Shown here one piece after another: positions 44,660-53,561 of a stretch of DNA of 64,000 bases. Both the position numbers and the translations under genes were made by a program. Source of the stretch: Afipia sp049747295 (GTDB lineage: Bacteria > Pseudomonadota > Alphaproteobacteria > Rhizobiales > Xanthobacteraceae); the NCBI RefSeq assembly GCF_049747295.1, contig NZ_JBMHJM010000001.1, positions 3,286,001-3,350,000 on the forward strand, in the 5' to 3' direction. The notes below the pieces were generated by a model. It searched no databases and had not been told where the DNA came from. It was given only the letters and a program-made list of their open reading frames with translations. The stretch's first letter is position 1. Each line of letters begins with the position of its first letter.

Positions 44660-45256
44660 TCAGCGCTTCGCCCGGCGCAGAGCGTTATCCAATTTTTCTT
44701 TCTGCTTCTCCCAACGCGCATCCTCCGTCCGGGATCGTTTTTCAAGTGCAGTTCGTTCGATTTCCATTTCGCGCACCGTCTCCTCGTGGTTAATCCTGGC
44801 TTCTTCCAACGCTGCTTCGGCTTTTGCGATTGCATGCTCTCGGCGAATGCGCTCGGCATCTTCTTTTCGACGTTCGCTTTCGCGCTTGCGCTGCTCCCGC
44901 TCATAATCCAGCGCGGCTTTGCGGGCCGACGCTTCATCAATAGCCAGATGCCGCCCCTTTCGGGGGCTTCGCTTTGCGCTTCCCTTCCCTGATCGGTTCT
45001 TTCCAGTGAGGTCGGTAGGCAACTCGGATTGTTCTTTAAAAGCTCCGGCCGATCCGACAGGGCGCTTCATAACAACACCCGGTTTGGATATCGTGGCAGC
45101 GACGACCTCGGGATCGTCAACCTCGTTTGCCAAGCCTTGATGGAACAGGTTGCTCTTTGAACCCCAGGCTTCCAAGGCCGCTTTCATCGAAGGGGCCGCT
45201 ATGGCCAAATCGAAGAAACCCATCGACGTTTGATAGGTTTTAAGTTTGCGTGCCAT
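44660..45256 (-). CDS. Coiled-coil protein, often named TolA-like
   Basis: From the ATG at 45256 the 198-residue product begins MARKLKTYQTSMGFFDLAIA, a start conserved in Bradyrhizobium proteins annotated as cell-envelope TolA-like. The N-terminal 50 residues form a small domain. The C-terminal half is a Lys/Glu/Arg coiled coil with AxAEAALEEAR repeats. No membrane anchor is visible, so true TolA function is doubtful. It lies just after dnaE2 on the same strand but has its own gap. Confidence 0.7.
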   Translation of the reverse strand: MARKLKTYQTSMGFFDLAIAAPSMKAALEAWGSKSNLFHQGLANEVDDPEVVAATISKPGVVMKRPVGSAGAFKEQSELPTDLTGKNRSGKGSAKRSPRKGRHLAIDEASARKAALDYEREQRKRESERRKEDAERIRREHAIAKAEAALEEARINHEETVREMEIERTALEKRSRTEDARWEKQKEKLDNALRRAKR

Positions 45257-45342
45257 TAAGTCGCGCCATCCGATGAAAGGGTGCACCGCTCGCTCTATGT
45301 GAGATCGTAACGAGCTCAATCATATTAGAGATTGTGGGCACG

Positions 45343-48300
45343 TCACCGAAAATCGCGCGTCTTTAACTTGATCGTGTCGATGTGCAGATCCGGGATGTAG
45401 ATGTCCCGCGTTCGCCAGCCTTTTGGCAACCCGCGGGGATCGGGGGTAGGCGAACCATGATGGAAGTTGTCGCCACGGCCGTGCGGCAGTGGAAACGAGG
45501 CGTCTCGCTCGCCGACGCTTGAAAGATCTGCAGATAAGTCTGCCAGCTGTTGCGCTACCAGATGGACGACTTCGCCCTCTCGCTGGATGCGACCGCGCAC
45601 GGCCAGCATGCCGGCTGAGAGCACAGTGCGGCGGAAGGTCTCAAATACTTTGGGCCACACTACGAGGTTGGCGATCCCTGTTTCGTCTTCAATGGTGATA
45701 AACATAACGCCTTTGGCGCTACCTGGTCGTTGTCGGACGAGAACCAGCCCGGCGGCCTCGAGGTGTCGACCATCGCGCGCTTCCATGGCATCGGCGCAGG
45801 TCACGATGCGACGTTCTTGAAGATCTTGCCGCAGGAATGAAACCGGATGGGTGCGGAGAGTAAGGCCAACGTGGCCGTAGTCCTCGACGACCTCACTGCC
45901 GGCTGTCATCGGCTTGAGCGATACGGCTGGCTCAATGACCTCCGGAACGATTGCATCGGTTCTTGCTGCCGCAGCAGCAAACAGAGGCAGCGGCTCATCC
46001 CGCAGCGCGTTGATGGCCCAGAGCGCCTCCCGCCGAGCGAGCTCGAGCGATGGCCGAAACGCGTCCGCCTCAGCCAATTGCACAAGCGCTGCGGAAGGAA
46101 CACCAGCCCGCCGCCAGAGATCATCAACGGAGGTGAAAGCCCGGTCGGCTCTGGCACCGACGATGGTTGCCGCATGCGCATTGGCCAATCCTTTGACCAT
46201 ACGAAGACCAAGACGGACAGCGAAGTGAGATTCGTCGTCCGTCAGCTCCAGTGTACAATCCCAGCGGGAGGCGTTGACGCAGACTGGTCGAACGACGATA
46301 CCATGTGCCTGGGCGTCACGTACAATCTGCGCTGGCGCGTAGAAGCCCATTGGTTGCGAATTCAGGAGCGCAGCGCAAAAGACGTCCGGATGCCAGCATT
46401 TCAGCCAGGACGATGCGTAGGCGATCAGAGCAAATGAGGCCGCGTGCGACTCTGGAAATCCGTAACTGCCGAAACCCTCAATCTGGGTGAAAGTGCGCTC
46501 TGCGAACCCCGGTTCAAAGCCATTGGCGACCATGCCGTCGATCAGCTTGGTCTTAAACTTTGAGACGCCGCCCGAGAATTTGAAGGTCGCCATCGATTTA
46601 CGAAGCATATCGGCTTCGCCCGGCGTAAAGCCTGCGCACTCGATGGCAACCCGCATGGCCTGTTCCTGGAAGAGGGGGACGCCAAGGGTCTTACCAAGCA
46701 CCTTTTCGAGTTCGGGCTTTGGGTAATGCACCGGTTCAAGGCCATCGCGGCGCCTGAGATAGGGATGAACCATGTCGCCTTGTATTGGACCGGGGCGCAC
46801 GATCGCGACCTGGATGACAAGGTCGTAATACGTACGCGGCTTAAGGCGGGGCAGCATAGACATCTGCGCCCGTGACTCGATCTGGAAGGTCCCAAGCGTG
46901 TCGGCCTTCCGGATCATGGAATAGGTCCGCGGATCCTCGGCAGGGATCGAGGCAAGGTCGAGGTTGATGCCCTTGTAGTCGGCTAACATATCGAAGCCGC
47001 GCTTCATCGCCGTCAGCATTCCTAGCGCAAGGACATCGACTTTCATGAAGCGAAGCGCGTCGATGTCGTCCTTGTCCCACTCGATGATCTGCCGCTGATC
47101 CATTCGGGCAGGTTCGATCGGCACCAACTCATCAAGGCGATCGTGAGTAAGGACAAAGCCGCCCGGATGCTGGCCGAAGTGGCGGGGCACATTCAGGAGT
47201 TGACGAGCAAGATCGAGAGCCAGACGAAGCCGCCGGTCGCCCAAATTGAGATTGAGCTCCCGCACGTGCTTTGCATCGACGCCGGTCTCCGACCAGGCCC
47301 AGACTTGCGACGAGAGGGTTTTAATAAGGTCTTCGGTCAGACCGAGAGCCTTGCCGACGTCGCGGAGCGCTCCTTTGGTGTGATAGCGCACGACTGTAGC
47401 GCACAGCGCAGCATGGTCGCGGCCGTAGGTGTCGAAGACCCACTGCATGACGATCTCGCGCCGCTCGTGCTCGAAATCAACGTCGATATCCGGTGGTTCG
47501 CGCCGCTCTTCGGATACGAAACGTTCGAAGAGCAGGTCGTTACGGCCGGGATCAATCGAGGTAATGCCGAGCACGTAACAAACAGCCGAATTAGCGGCTG
47601 AACCTCGTCCTTGGCAAAGGATGCCTTTCGAACGCGCAAAGCGCACGATCGAGTTCACGGTGAGGAAATAAGGGGCGTATTGGAGCTTAGCGATGAGCGA
47701 TAGTTCGTGATTGAGCGCCGCACTCACCTCATCAGGCAGACCTTCCGGATAGCGTTGGTCGGCGCCTTCCCAGGTTAGCTTTGCCAAAGTCTCCTGAGGC
47801 GAGAGCGTTGGGTCGTTGCGCTCCTCAGGATATTGATAGGCAAGTTCCTCCAAATTGAAGCGGCATCTGTCCACGATCTCGATGGTCCGCGCGAGCGCCT
47901 CGGGATATTGCGGAAACAAGCGGCGCATTTCCTCTGGCGGCTTCATATGGCGATCGGCGTGCCGTTCGCGGCGGTCGCCAAGCTCGTCGATGGTGACGTT
48001 GTGCCGGATGCAGGTGACGACGTCCTGCAGAATGCGACGGCTTGGCTCGTGGAAGAGTACATCATTGGTGACCACGGCTGGCACGCGAGCTTGAGTCGCC
48101 AAATTCGCGAGTTCAAACAGCCGAAGCTGGTCATTCGGTCGCCGCCGCAGCGTCAGCGCCATATAGGCGCGATTGCCGAAGCACTCCCGCATGCGCCTAA
48201 GCCGCAGAGCGCAAAGATCATTAGCGATGTCCGGAGCGAGGATGGCGATCAACCCGTCGCTATAAAGAGAAACGTCATTCCATTCGATCTGGCACTTGCC

Positions 48301-48615
48301 CTTGCCCCCTCGTTGCTTGCCAAGCGACAGCAGACGGCACAATCGGCCGTAGGCGGCGCGGTCGGTGGGGTAAACCAGGAGCGACATGCCATCGGCGAGA
48401 TCAAGGCGGCAGCCAACAACAAGTCGGACCCCAGTGACTTTCGCGGCCTCATGAGCCCGCACGATACCAGCGAGACTGTTGCGATCGACAACCGCCAGCG
48501 CTTCGATCCCAAGGTTTGCAGCGTGGGCGAAGAGGTCCTCGCAGGAGGACGCGCCACGCAGAAACGAGAAGTGTGAGGTGACTTGCAGCTCGGCATATCG
48601 CGGTTGTTCGCTCAT
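45343..48615 (-). CDS. dnaE2: Error-prone DNA polymerase DnaE2
   Basis: A 1090-residue C-family polymerase. The PHP domain starts with HFSFLRGASS. The polymerase core has QGRGSAANS (335-343) and PDIDVDF (375-381), carrying two of the catalytic aspartates; IEWDKDDIDALRFMKVDVLAL follows near 520-540. C-terminal HhH and OB domains follow, typical of ImuC/DnaE2. It lengthens primers opposite damaged bases with help from ImuA and ImuB. The ATG overlaps the imuB stop (ATGA), placing it last in the SOS operon. Confidence 0.95.
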   Translation of the reverse strand: MSEQPRYAELQVTSHFSFLRGASSCEDLFAHAANLGIEALAVVDRNSLAGIVRAHEAAKVTGVRLVVGCRLDLADGMSLLVYPTDRAAYGRLCRLLSLGKQRGGKGKCQIEWNDVSLYSDGLIAILAPDIANDLCALRLRRMRECFGNRAYMALTLRRRPNDQLRLFELANLATQARVPAVVTNDVLFHEPSRRILQDVVTCIRHNVTIDELGDRRERHADRHMKPPEEMRRLFPQYPEALARTIEIVDRCRFNLEELAYQYPEERNDPTLSPQETLAKLTWEGADQRYPEGLPDEVSAALNHELSLIAKLQYAPYFLTVNSIVRFARSKGILCQGRGSAANSAVCYVLGITSIDPGRNDLLFERFVSEERREPPDIDVDFEHERREIVMQWVFDTYGRDHAALCATVVRYHTKGALRDVGKALGLTEDLIKTLSSQVWAWSETGVDAKHVRELNLNLGDRRLRLALDLARQLLNVPRHFGQHPGGFVLTHDRLDELVPIEPARMDQRQIIEWDKDDIDALRFMKVDVLALGMLTAMKRGFDMLADYKGINLDLASIPAEDPRTYSMIRKADTLGTFQIESRAQMSMLPRLKPRTYYDLVIQVAIVRPGPIQGDMVHPYLRRRDGLEPVHYPKPELEKVLGKTLGVPLFQEQAMRVAIECAGFTPGEADMLRKSMATFKFSGGVSKFKTKLIDGMVANGFEPGFAERTFTQIEGFGSYGFPESHAASFALIAYASSWLKCWHPDVFCAALLNSQPMGFYAPAQIVRDAQAHGIVVRPVCVNASRWDCTLELTDDESHFAVRLGLRMVKGLANAHAATIVGARADRAFTSVDDLWRRAGVPSAALVQLAEADAFRPSLELARREALWAINALRDEPLPLFAAAAARTDAIVPEVIEPAVSLKPMTAGSEVVEDYGHVGLTLRTHPVSFLRQDLQERRIVTCADAMEARDGRHLEAAGLVLVRQRPGSAKGVMFITIEDETGIANLVVWPKVFETFRRTVLSAGMLAVRGRIQREGEVVHLVAQQLADLSADLSSVGERDASFPLPHGRGDNFHHGSPTPDPRGLPKGWRTRDIYIPDLHIDTIKLKTRDFR

Positions 48616-50135
48616 CCGAACACCCCGTGCATAAACCAGCGATGCGATCCGGTCGCCGCGTTTTCTCCATCACCAGCGCGAAAGATCCAATAGCGTTCGC
48701 CGGCCTCATCCTCGACCCGGAAATAGTCTCGCACCGCAATCATCTCCGGATCTCGCGTCCACCATTCGCCATAAACCCGTTCGGGACCGTCCGCGCGCCG
48801 CACACGTCGGCGTACTCCTCGCCAGGTGAAGGACACAGGTGGATGGTCAGGAAGGAGAGCCACTGTCTCGATCGGCTCGGGCTGCGAAAAGAGCCGCGCT
48901 GGACGCGGCCAGTCGCTTGTCCACGTTGTCCCGGTGGCGGGTGACATTGGCCCGATGCGGCGCACCGACCGTTCCGGCACATCACTCTGAAAAGGAATTG
49001 CGCGGTAAAGTGCGCGCTCACCTACGCGGTTCATGAGAGTATCGACGAGATCGGAGACATCTGGGGCCGCATCATCAACGAGCGATGTGATGGTCTGCCT
49101 GGCGTTCAACGGTTCGGCGATCGTTGCGGTGATCGACATCAGTTCGATGCCAAAGTCCGGCTCAATGGTTTCGATCTTGTCGCAGAGGAGACGAGTGAGC
49201 CGTTTAACGTCGCGTACGGGCGTTGCTGTCCCGACTCGTGAGGCTTGGGCCCGGCTATCGACGCGGTGACAGATCAGATCGAGGCGTCTGGCGCCCAGTC
49301 CTTTGGCTTCGAGTTCTTCGCAGAGTTGAACGACGAGCTTTTCGATATAGCGAGCAATCGTCTCCGCTGCGCCAATCGGTTCGGCGAAGGCGCGACGCAC
49401 TTCCACGAGTTCGGGCAAACGGATCGGCACAATGACCTCGACACCCTGACCGATCGCTTGGTCAAGGCGGCGTCCCAGCTCGGGACCAAAACGCAAAGTC
49501 AGGGGGGCACGAGGCTGGGTTGCGATCTCGATGATGCGCTCAAAGCCGAGCACATGCAGGCTCTCAACGAGGTCAGCCGGCAGACGCAAAGCTGCGATTG
49601 GTAAATTGGCGACAGCCGTGTGAGACGCACCCGGCGGAGAAATAAGCATTGGTCGCGCGGCGTAGCGTGCGAGCGCGTGTGCTGCGCCCCATGTATCGGC
49701 GATAGCTGCCCGCGCGGTAATGTTCGATGCGGCAAGTCGAGCGATCAGTCCATCGAGCATCGCGGCTTCACCACCATGGAGGTGATCGGCACCAGTAGTG
49801 TCGACGACGATCCCATCAGGCGGATCCGAAGCAACGATCGGGGCGTAGCGCTGAAGCACCCATAGAGCGAGGCGTTCAAGCGCTTCGTTGTCCGCCTCGG
49901 GATCAGCATCTTGAACGATGAGATCTGGGACCAGCACCTGTGCCTTGGTCGCGGGCATGCCGATGCGCAGGCCTGAGGCTTGAGCTGCGGCATCCGCAGC
50001 CAGCACGGCCCTTCGTTTTCCGTCATGGCCAACGAGGACGAGCGGGGCCTCACGCGGAGGCGCCGCGTCGCCCGACTTCCTTCGCACCCGGTCGGTCGGC
50101 CAGGTTGGAAGGAAGAGCGAGACGACCCGTGTCAT
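48612..50135 (-). CDS. imuB: ImuB, Y-family polymerase-like mutagenesis protein
   Basis: A 507-residue product from the ATG at 50135, chosen because GGAGGCC lies upstream and the family begins near LFLPTWPTDR; the open frame extends to 50366. Y-family-like folds are visible, but the usual active-site acidic pair is not evident, as expected of ImuB, which acts as a hub binding the beta clamp and DnaE2. The first 30 codons overlap imuA in another frame. It bridges ImuA and DnaE2 in the mutasome. Confidence 0.92.
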   Translation of the reverse strand: MTRVVSLFLPTWPTDRVRRKSGDAAPPREAPLVLVGHDGKRRAVLAADAAAQASGLRIGMPATKAQVLVPDLIVQDADPEADNEALERLALWVLQRYAPIVASDPPDGIVVDTTGADHLHGGEAAMLDGLIARLAASNITARAAIADTWGAAHALARYAARPMLISPPGASHTAVANLPIAALRLPADLVESLHVLGFERIIEIATQPRAPLTLRFGPELGRRLDQAIGQGVEVIVPIRLPELVEVRRAFAEPIGAAETIARYIEKLVVQLCEELEAKGLGARRLDLICHRVDSRAQASRVGTATPVRDVKRLTRLLCDKIETIEPDFGIELMSITATIAEPLNARQTITSLVDDAAPDVSDLVDTLMNRVGERALYRAIPFQSDVPERSVRRIGPMSPATGTTWTSDWPRPARLFSQPEPIETVALLPDHPPVSFTWRGVRRRVRRADGPERVYGEWWTRDPEMIAVRDYFRVEDEAGERYWIFRAGDGENAATGSHRWFMHGVFG

Positions 50136-50820
50136 CACAGGCCTCCAATTCGAAATCCGCACTTTCACCCGCGCGACAGCGAATGAGTTCAACAAGCCAG
50201 CGATGCCGGCCAACACCAGGAACGGGGAGGGTCTCCGATGGCAGGACGGAAATACGCCAGCGCGTGGTTGCTGCTGTCGGCTGTCCGAAATCTGCTGCCT
50301 CCGTCTGTCGCCGCCATCGGCGTAGGGCAAGACCAACGGTACCGCTGCCTTCCGCGCAATGTGCAAGGCGGCGCGATGACGTCATCGATAGTCGTGCGAT
50401 CTCAGCGACAACGGCGCCAAGACCGCCGTGCCGGAGGCCTTCTTCCACGCAGGCGAGCACGGTCTTGTCGTCGCCCACTTCGACATAAAGCACACGATCA
50501 GGTGCGAGGCCGGACTGAGCGAGCGCAGGAGCAAAAAGATCGGGCCGGGTGATACACCACAGCACCTTTCCTCTCGTACGGGCGGCGATCCCAGCGGCAA
50601 AGAGTGCCGCTGCGGCACCGTCAATGGCGCCATTACCTCCGCCGGCGACTTCATGGAGGGCGCCTAGCGCCAAGCCGCCAGCGGGAAGGCGCGCGTCAAC
50701 TTCATCGATCCCAAACGGAAGCACCGATTTTACACGCCGGTTCTTGCTCCCGATTCTCTCGATCTCGGCGCGCAGCGATTCAATCGCGGACACCATAGGC
50801 ATGCGCGGCACTAGCCTCAT
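50050..50820 (-). CDS. imuA: ImuA, SOS mutasome component
   Basis: A 256-residue RecA-like-fold protein: LPFGIDEVDARLPAGGLALG near 35-54 and VLYVEVGDDKTVLACVEEGL near 115-134. In the alphaproteobacterial ImuA branch the Walker A is degenerate. The last 86 bases overlap imuB. The start is uncertain: ATGs at 50820, 50802 and 50796 have weak ribosome sites. It is directly downstream of a LexA box. Confidence 0.9.
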   Translation of the reverse strand: MRLVPRMPMVSAIESLRAEIERIGSKNRRVKSVLPFGIDEVDARLPAGGLALGALHEVAGGGNGAIDGAAAALFAAGIAARTRGKVLWCITRPDLFAPALAQSGLAPDRVLYVEVGDDKTVLACVEEGLRHGGLGAVVAEIARLSMTSSRRLAHCAEGSGTVGLALRRWRRQTEAADFGQPTAATTRWRISVLPSETLPVPGVGRHRWLVELIRCRAGESADFELEACDDTGRLALPSNLADRPGAKEVGRRGASA

Positions 50821-50904
50821 CTAATAGATTTGCACGAACCCGCCGGCTTCGTTCTGCCGTCAAAGGCGGGAAGACACAGCGTCTTTGTTCACTTGACTTG
50901 ATGA

Positions 50905-50919
50905 GAACAAAATAAGAAC
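50905..50919 (-). promoter_or_regulatory. LexA (SOS) box before imuA
   Basis: GAAC-N7-GAAC on the plus strand equals GTTC-N7-GTTC on the minus strand, the direct-repeat SOS box of alphaproteobacteria, 85 bases before the imuA start. DNA-damage induction of the cassette follows from known biology. Confidence 0.88.
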
Positions 50920-51079
50920 ATTCTGTAGCGGCCGTCAATCCGGAACTTGGACTTTTTGCCGGGCCAGGGGGGGCAAAACACAATTCAATGGCCGTTGTGA
51001 TCAATGATATCGCGGGCCGTGTTCTTGCGCGGTTTCGTTGGTCATCGCGTCCTGCATCAACGGTGTCGGAGTTCGCGTC

Positions 51080-51290
51080 ATGAAAAATTTTGCCGACGAC
51101 CTCAAAGAATGTTTTGAAGGCGCAAGCTTTTTTTTACAAAGGCGCGTGGGAGTACGACCCTAACGGAAAGAAAGAAGACGGGACCGCCCGCGATTGCACG
51201 GAGTTGGAGTCGAAGATGATCGATATTTTCGACCGGTTATCAGAAATGGTTGGGACGATTCCGCCAGATAGATGTCGTTGCTTGAATTGA
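51080..51290 (+). pseudogene. Small gene frameshifted at a run of eight T
   Basis: The frame MKNFADDLKECFEGASFF is interrupted at an eight-T run near 51128-51135. With one T fewer it continues as YKGAWEYDPNGKKEDGTARD, CTELESKMIDIFDRLSEMVG and so on to a stop at 51290, about 69 residues in all. Unshifted, it ends after 27 codons. Either a homopolymer error, a decayed gene, or slippage. Family unknown. Confidence 0.5.
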
Positions 51291-51415
51291 TGCGTCGAGA
51301 AATTGGGTACAGAAGTCCGCAACGAAATCGCAACGAAATAGGCGATTTTGACGTGAACAAAGCGAGACGAGGCGGCTGCCGTTGCCAATATAATCAACCG
51401 CTTAACGCAAATGTA

Positions 51416-51465
51416 CTGCGTTCGGGACGCAGGGGTCGCAGGTTCGAATCCTGCCACTCCGACCA
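51416..51465 (+). other. 3' fragment of tRNA-Pro(CGG), probable attachment-site remnant
   Basis: The 50 bases begin at the anticodon stem (CTGCG-TTCGGGA-CGCAG, anticodon CGG). They include variable bases GGGTC, a perfect T arm (GCAGG-TTCGAAT-CCTGC) and the acceptor 3' strand CACTCCG-ACCA typical of proline tRNA. The matching 5' half (CGGAGTG plus D arm) is absent upstream. Integrative elements commonly duplicate just this part of a tRNA gene, so I read it as an att remnant. Confidence 0.75.
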
Positions 51466-51901
51466 TCTAAGGTATTGAGATAATTTAGATTTGTGTATTG
51501 CTTCCTTGCTCAACCTGGGCGCGGGGTACAGGTTAGGGTACGGATTTGGCAGACCTTGACCTTCTCACTAAAAATTAGAGCTGAACGGCGTGTTTCTGGC
51601 CGCATTCGGTGTGTGTCGCATCTTTTGGGCGCGGGTTTCCGACATGCAGTACGTGTTGCATGCAGGGCGCTCAGATATTGCGCCTACCTATCTCGTAGAT
51701 GTCGCACAGGCCGCGTTTGCATTTTCCCCGAGCGCACTACCGCGACTACTTTTGCTTGAATTCGAGCAAGCGGTTTATTTTCGCTTTGCCCACGTGCGAC
51801 ACGTATTAGACGAGTGTAGGGCCTTGTAACGCGCTGGTTGTGCCGGCTTCGGTCAGACTCGACGCATTTTCTGACGAGACTACTGTGCCGTGCGGTGGGC
51901 C
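51466..51901. other. Non-coding gap before ABC-3C system
   Basis: About 435 bases with weak short frames only. It must contain the ABC-3C promoter. No integrase is visible. Confidence 0.4.
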
Positions 51902-53074
51902 ATGAATGTTGCTCTGAAACCGGTCAAACATTCCGCACAAGGACCTTATCTTGGGTTTGGCCTTCAGCCTGTACGCATGTGCAGGCATCTTTTGCTTTGT
52001 CCAGCCGGCGCTCGGGTGTCGGTTGAGTTTCTCGACGACGTCGCCGTTCATCATCCCGATGGCTCGGTGGATGTAGAGCAGACGAAAAGCGCGATCCGAA
52101 AAAATCCTGTATCGGACTGGTCGATAGAACTCTGGAAGACCTTTTCCAACTGGGCGGAAGGACTTGCGGCTGGCGAGCTTCCCGTGAACAAGACGCGCTT
52201 CACGCTATACGTCACTCCACCAAGGACCGGAAACTTTGTTCAGGCATTGCATGCAGCAACCACCGCCGAAGAGGTTACCGCTGCCCTCGACAACATAAAA
52301 AGCAAGGTGGCGCGGCTGAAAGTGTCGCGCGAGTGCGACACATATCTCAATAATTTCTTGAATGCTCCGCCGGAGCACCAGCAGACAATTATCTCAAATT
52401 TCGGCTTCATCTCGGATACCGATGATCCAGTAGCGGAAATTCGCGCTCTTATCGCGGCCACGGTAGATCCAGCTCTGTGGGACGACATCTGTGCCTATGG
52501 CATCGGCTTAGCTAAGGAGCGAGCGGATCGGAGAATTCGTGATAAGCTGCAGCCGGTCCTCGATGGTGATCAGTTCAAAAATGATTTTCGTCTGTTTGTT
52601 CAGAAGACCAATACTCCTGGGCTCTTGACCTCATTCACCACCGCTCCAGCACCTGCCGAGCTGAAGGCTCTCATAGAGTCGCGCCCTGTTTTCATCCAGC
52701 AACTGGAATTGATCGGTGTTGAAACCCCAGAAATGGTGAGAGCGGTTAGCGACTATCTTCGCACCTCCGCTGATAAAACGACTTGGGCTGAGGCCGGTCT
52801 CATTTTCGAAGAGAATCTTTCAGATTGGGATGACTTCCTGATAGCGCGCCATGGGTCGATTGCAGGCGAAGTGACTGATCTTCACAGCGAAAAAGATGTC
52901 AAGGTTCGTGGGCGGTTGCTTTATCGGCAGTGCGCGTGGATCGAAGCGACCCTCGACGCTCGCAGTGTGCCAAGTCATTTTGTGCATGGATCGTTTAATG
53001 ACCTTGCCAACCTATTGAGGGTCGGATGGCATCCCGACTACGCAGCCTTGCTTGGCGACACAGGTCATGAATAG
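51902..53074 (+). CDS. ABC-three-component system effector, nuclease-like N-terminus
   Basis: A 390-residue product from the ATG at 51902. The N-terminal domain has GPYLGFGLQPVRMCRHLLLC, then SVEFLDDVAVHHPDGSVDVE and QTKSA. Its spaced Glu/Asp and Glu-x-x-Lys resemble a PD-(D/E)xK nuclease core, as in effectors of ABC-3C loci. The rest is helical, with a C-terminal domain conserved in these systems (WIEATLDARSVPSHFVHGSF). It is the first gene of the three-gene unit and overlaps the middle component by eight bases. It likely cuts nucleic acid once the ATPase is triggered. Confidence 0.78.
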   Translation: MNVALKPVKHSAQGPYLGFGLQPVRMCRHLLLCPAGARVSVEFLDDVAVHHPDGSVDVEQTKSAIRKNPVSDWSIELWKTFSNWAEGLAAGELPVNKTRFTLYVTPPRTGNFVQALHAATTAEEVTAALDNIKSKVARLKVSRECDTYLNNFLNAPPEHQQTIISNFGFISDTDDPVAEIRALIAATVDPALWDDICAYGIGLAKERADRRIRDKLQPVLDGDQFKNDFRLFVQKTNTPGLLTSFTTAPAPAELKALIESRPVFIQQLELIGVETPEMVRAVSDYLRTSADKTTWAEAGLIFEENLSDWDDFLIARHGSIAGEVTDLHSEKDVKVRGRLLYRQCAWIEATLDARSVPSHFVHGSFNDLANLLRVGWHPDYAALLGDTGHE

Positions 53075-53561
53075 ACCGCTTTCAGAATTGGAAATTATTC
53101 AGAATCCCGCGCTTGGGGCGTATCTTCTTTGGCGCTTCGGGATAGGCTACCAATCGAACGACGGGCACCAAGCTCCGTTCCACCTTTTTTTTCTCGTCCT
53201 GCCACTTGTATTACACCGGCATACGCTCAGCAAAATCTCATCAACGCAGCGTGCATCCGGACTGGCATTGTTCGCCGCTAAGCTGGCCGAAGAGCGCGAA
53301 AATCTGATGGCAATACATAGCCGTACACTCTTGTTGCGTCGGCTAAGCTTGCAGTCCCTCGCCATGGGCACCGAGCACCGCTTGTTCTCGATCAGCACCA
53401 GCAACGCGACCGTGCGCGCTAACACGGCGGATGAACAGTTCTGCGTCCCGCCATTACCTGACCGCATCACGCCGCTCGCCCGCGCTCCCGAGAAGCTCGG
53501 CTATTGGTGCTCACAATTTTCGCTGCACCAGATCTCCACTACGCTGATGGTAGACTTTTAA
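53067..53561 (+). CDS. ABC-three-component system middle component
   Basis: A 164-residue protein with the middle-component pattern: NPALGAYLLWRFGIGY, FHLFFLVLPLVLHRHTL, LALFAAKLAEERENLMAIHS and a C-terminal LGYWCSQFSLHQI. The family occurs only with an ABC-3C ATPase and effector and is thought to bridge them. The start at 53067 overlaps the effector end; its stop overlaps the ATPase ATG in TAATG. The tight coupling supports a fixed complex. Confidence 0.82.
   Translation: MNRPLSELEIIQNPALGAYLLWRFGIGYQSNDGHQAPFHLFFLVLPLVLHRHTLSKISSTQRASGLALFAAKLAEERENLMAIHSRTLLLRRLSLQSLAMGTEHRLFSISTSNATVRANTADEQFCVPPLPDRITPLARAPEKLGYWCSQFSLHQISTTLMVDF

Noticed and set aside
47833..48576. 247-codon plus-strand frame within dnaE2
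   Set aside because: Antisense shadow of a high-GC gene; no family motif or ribosome site.
51134..51466. Minus-strand frame starting VAGFEPATPASRTQ
   Set aside because: This peptide is the well-known artefact of reading the reverse strand of a tRNA 3' end; here it mirrors the tRNA-Pro fragment.
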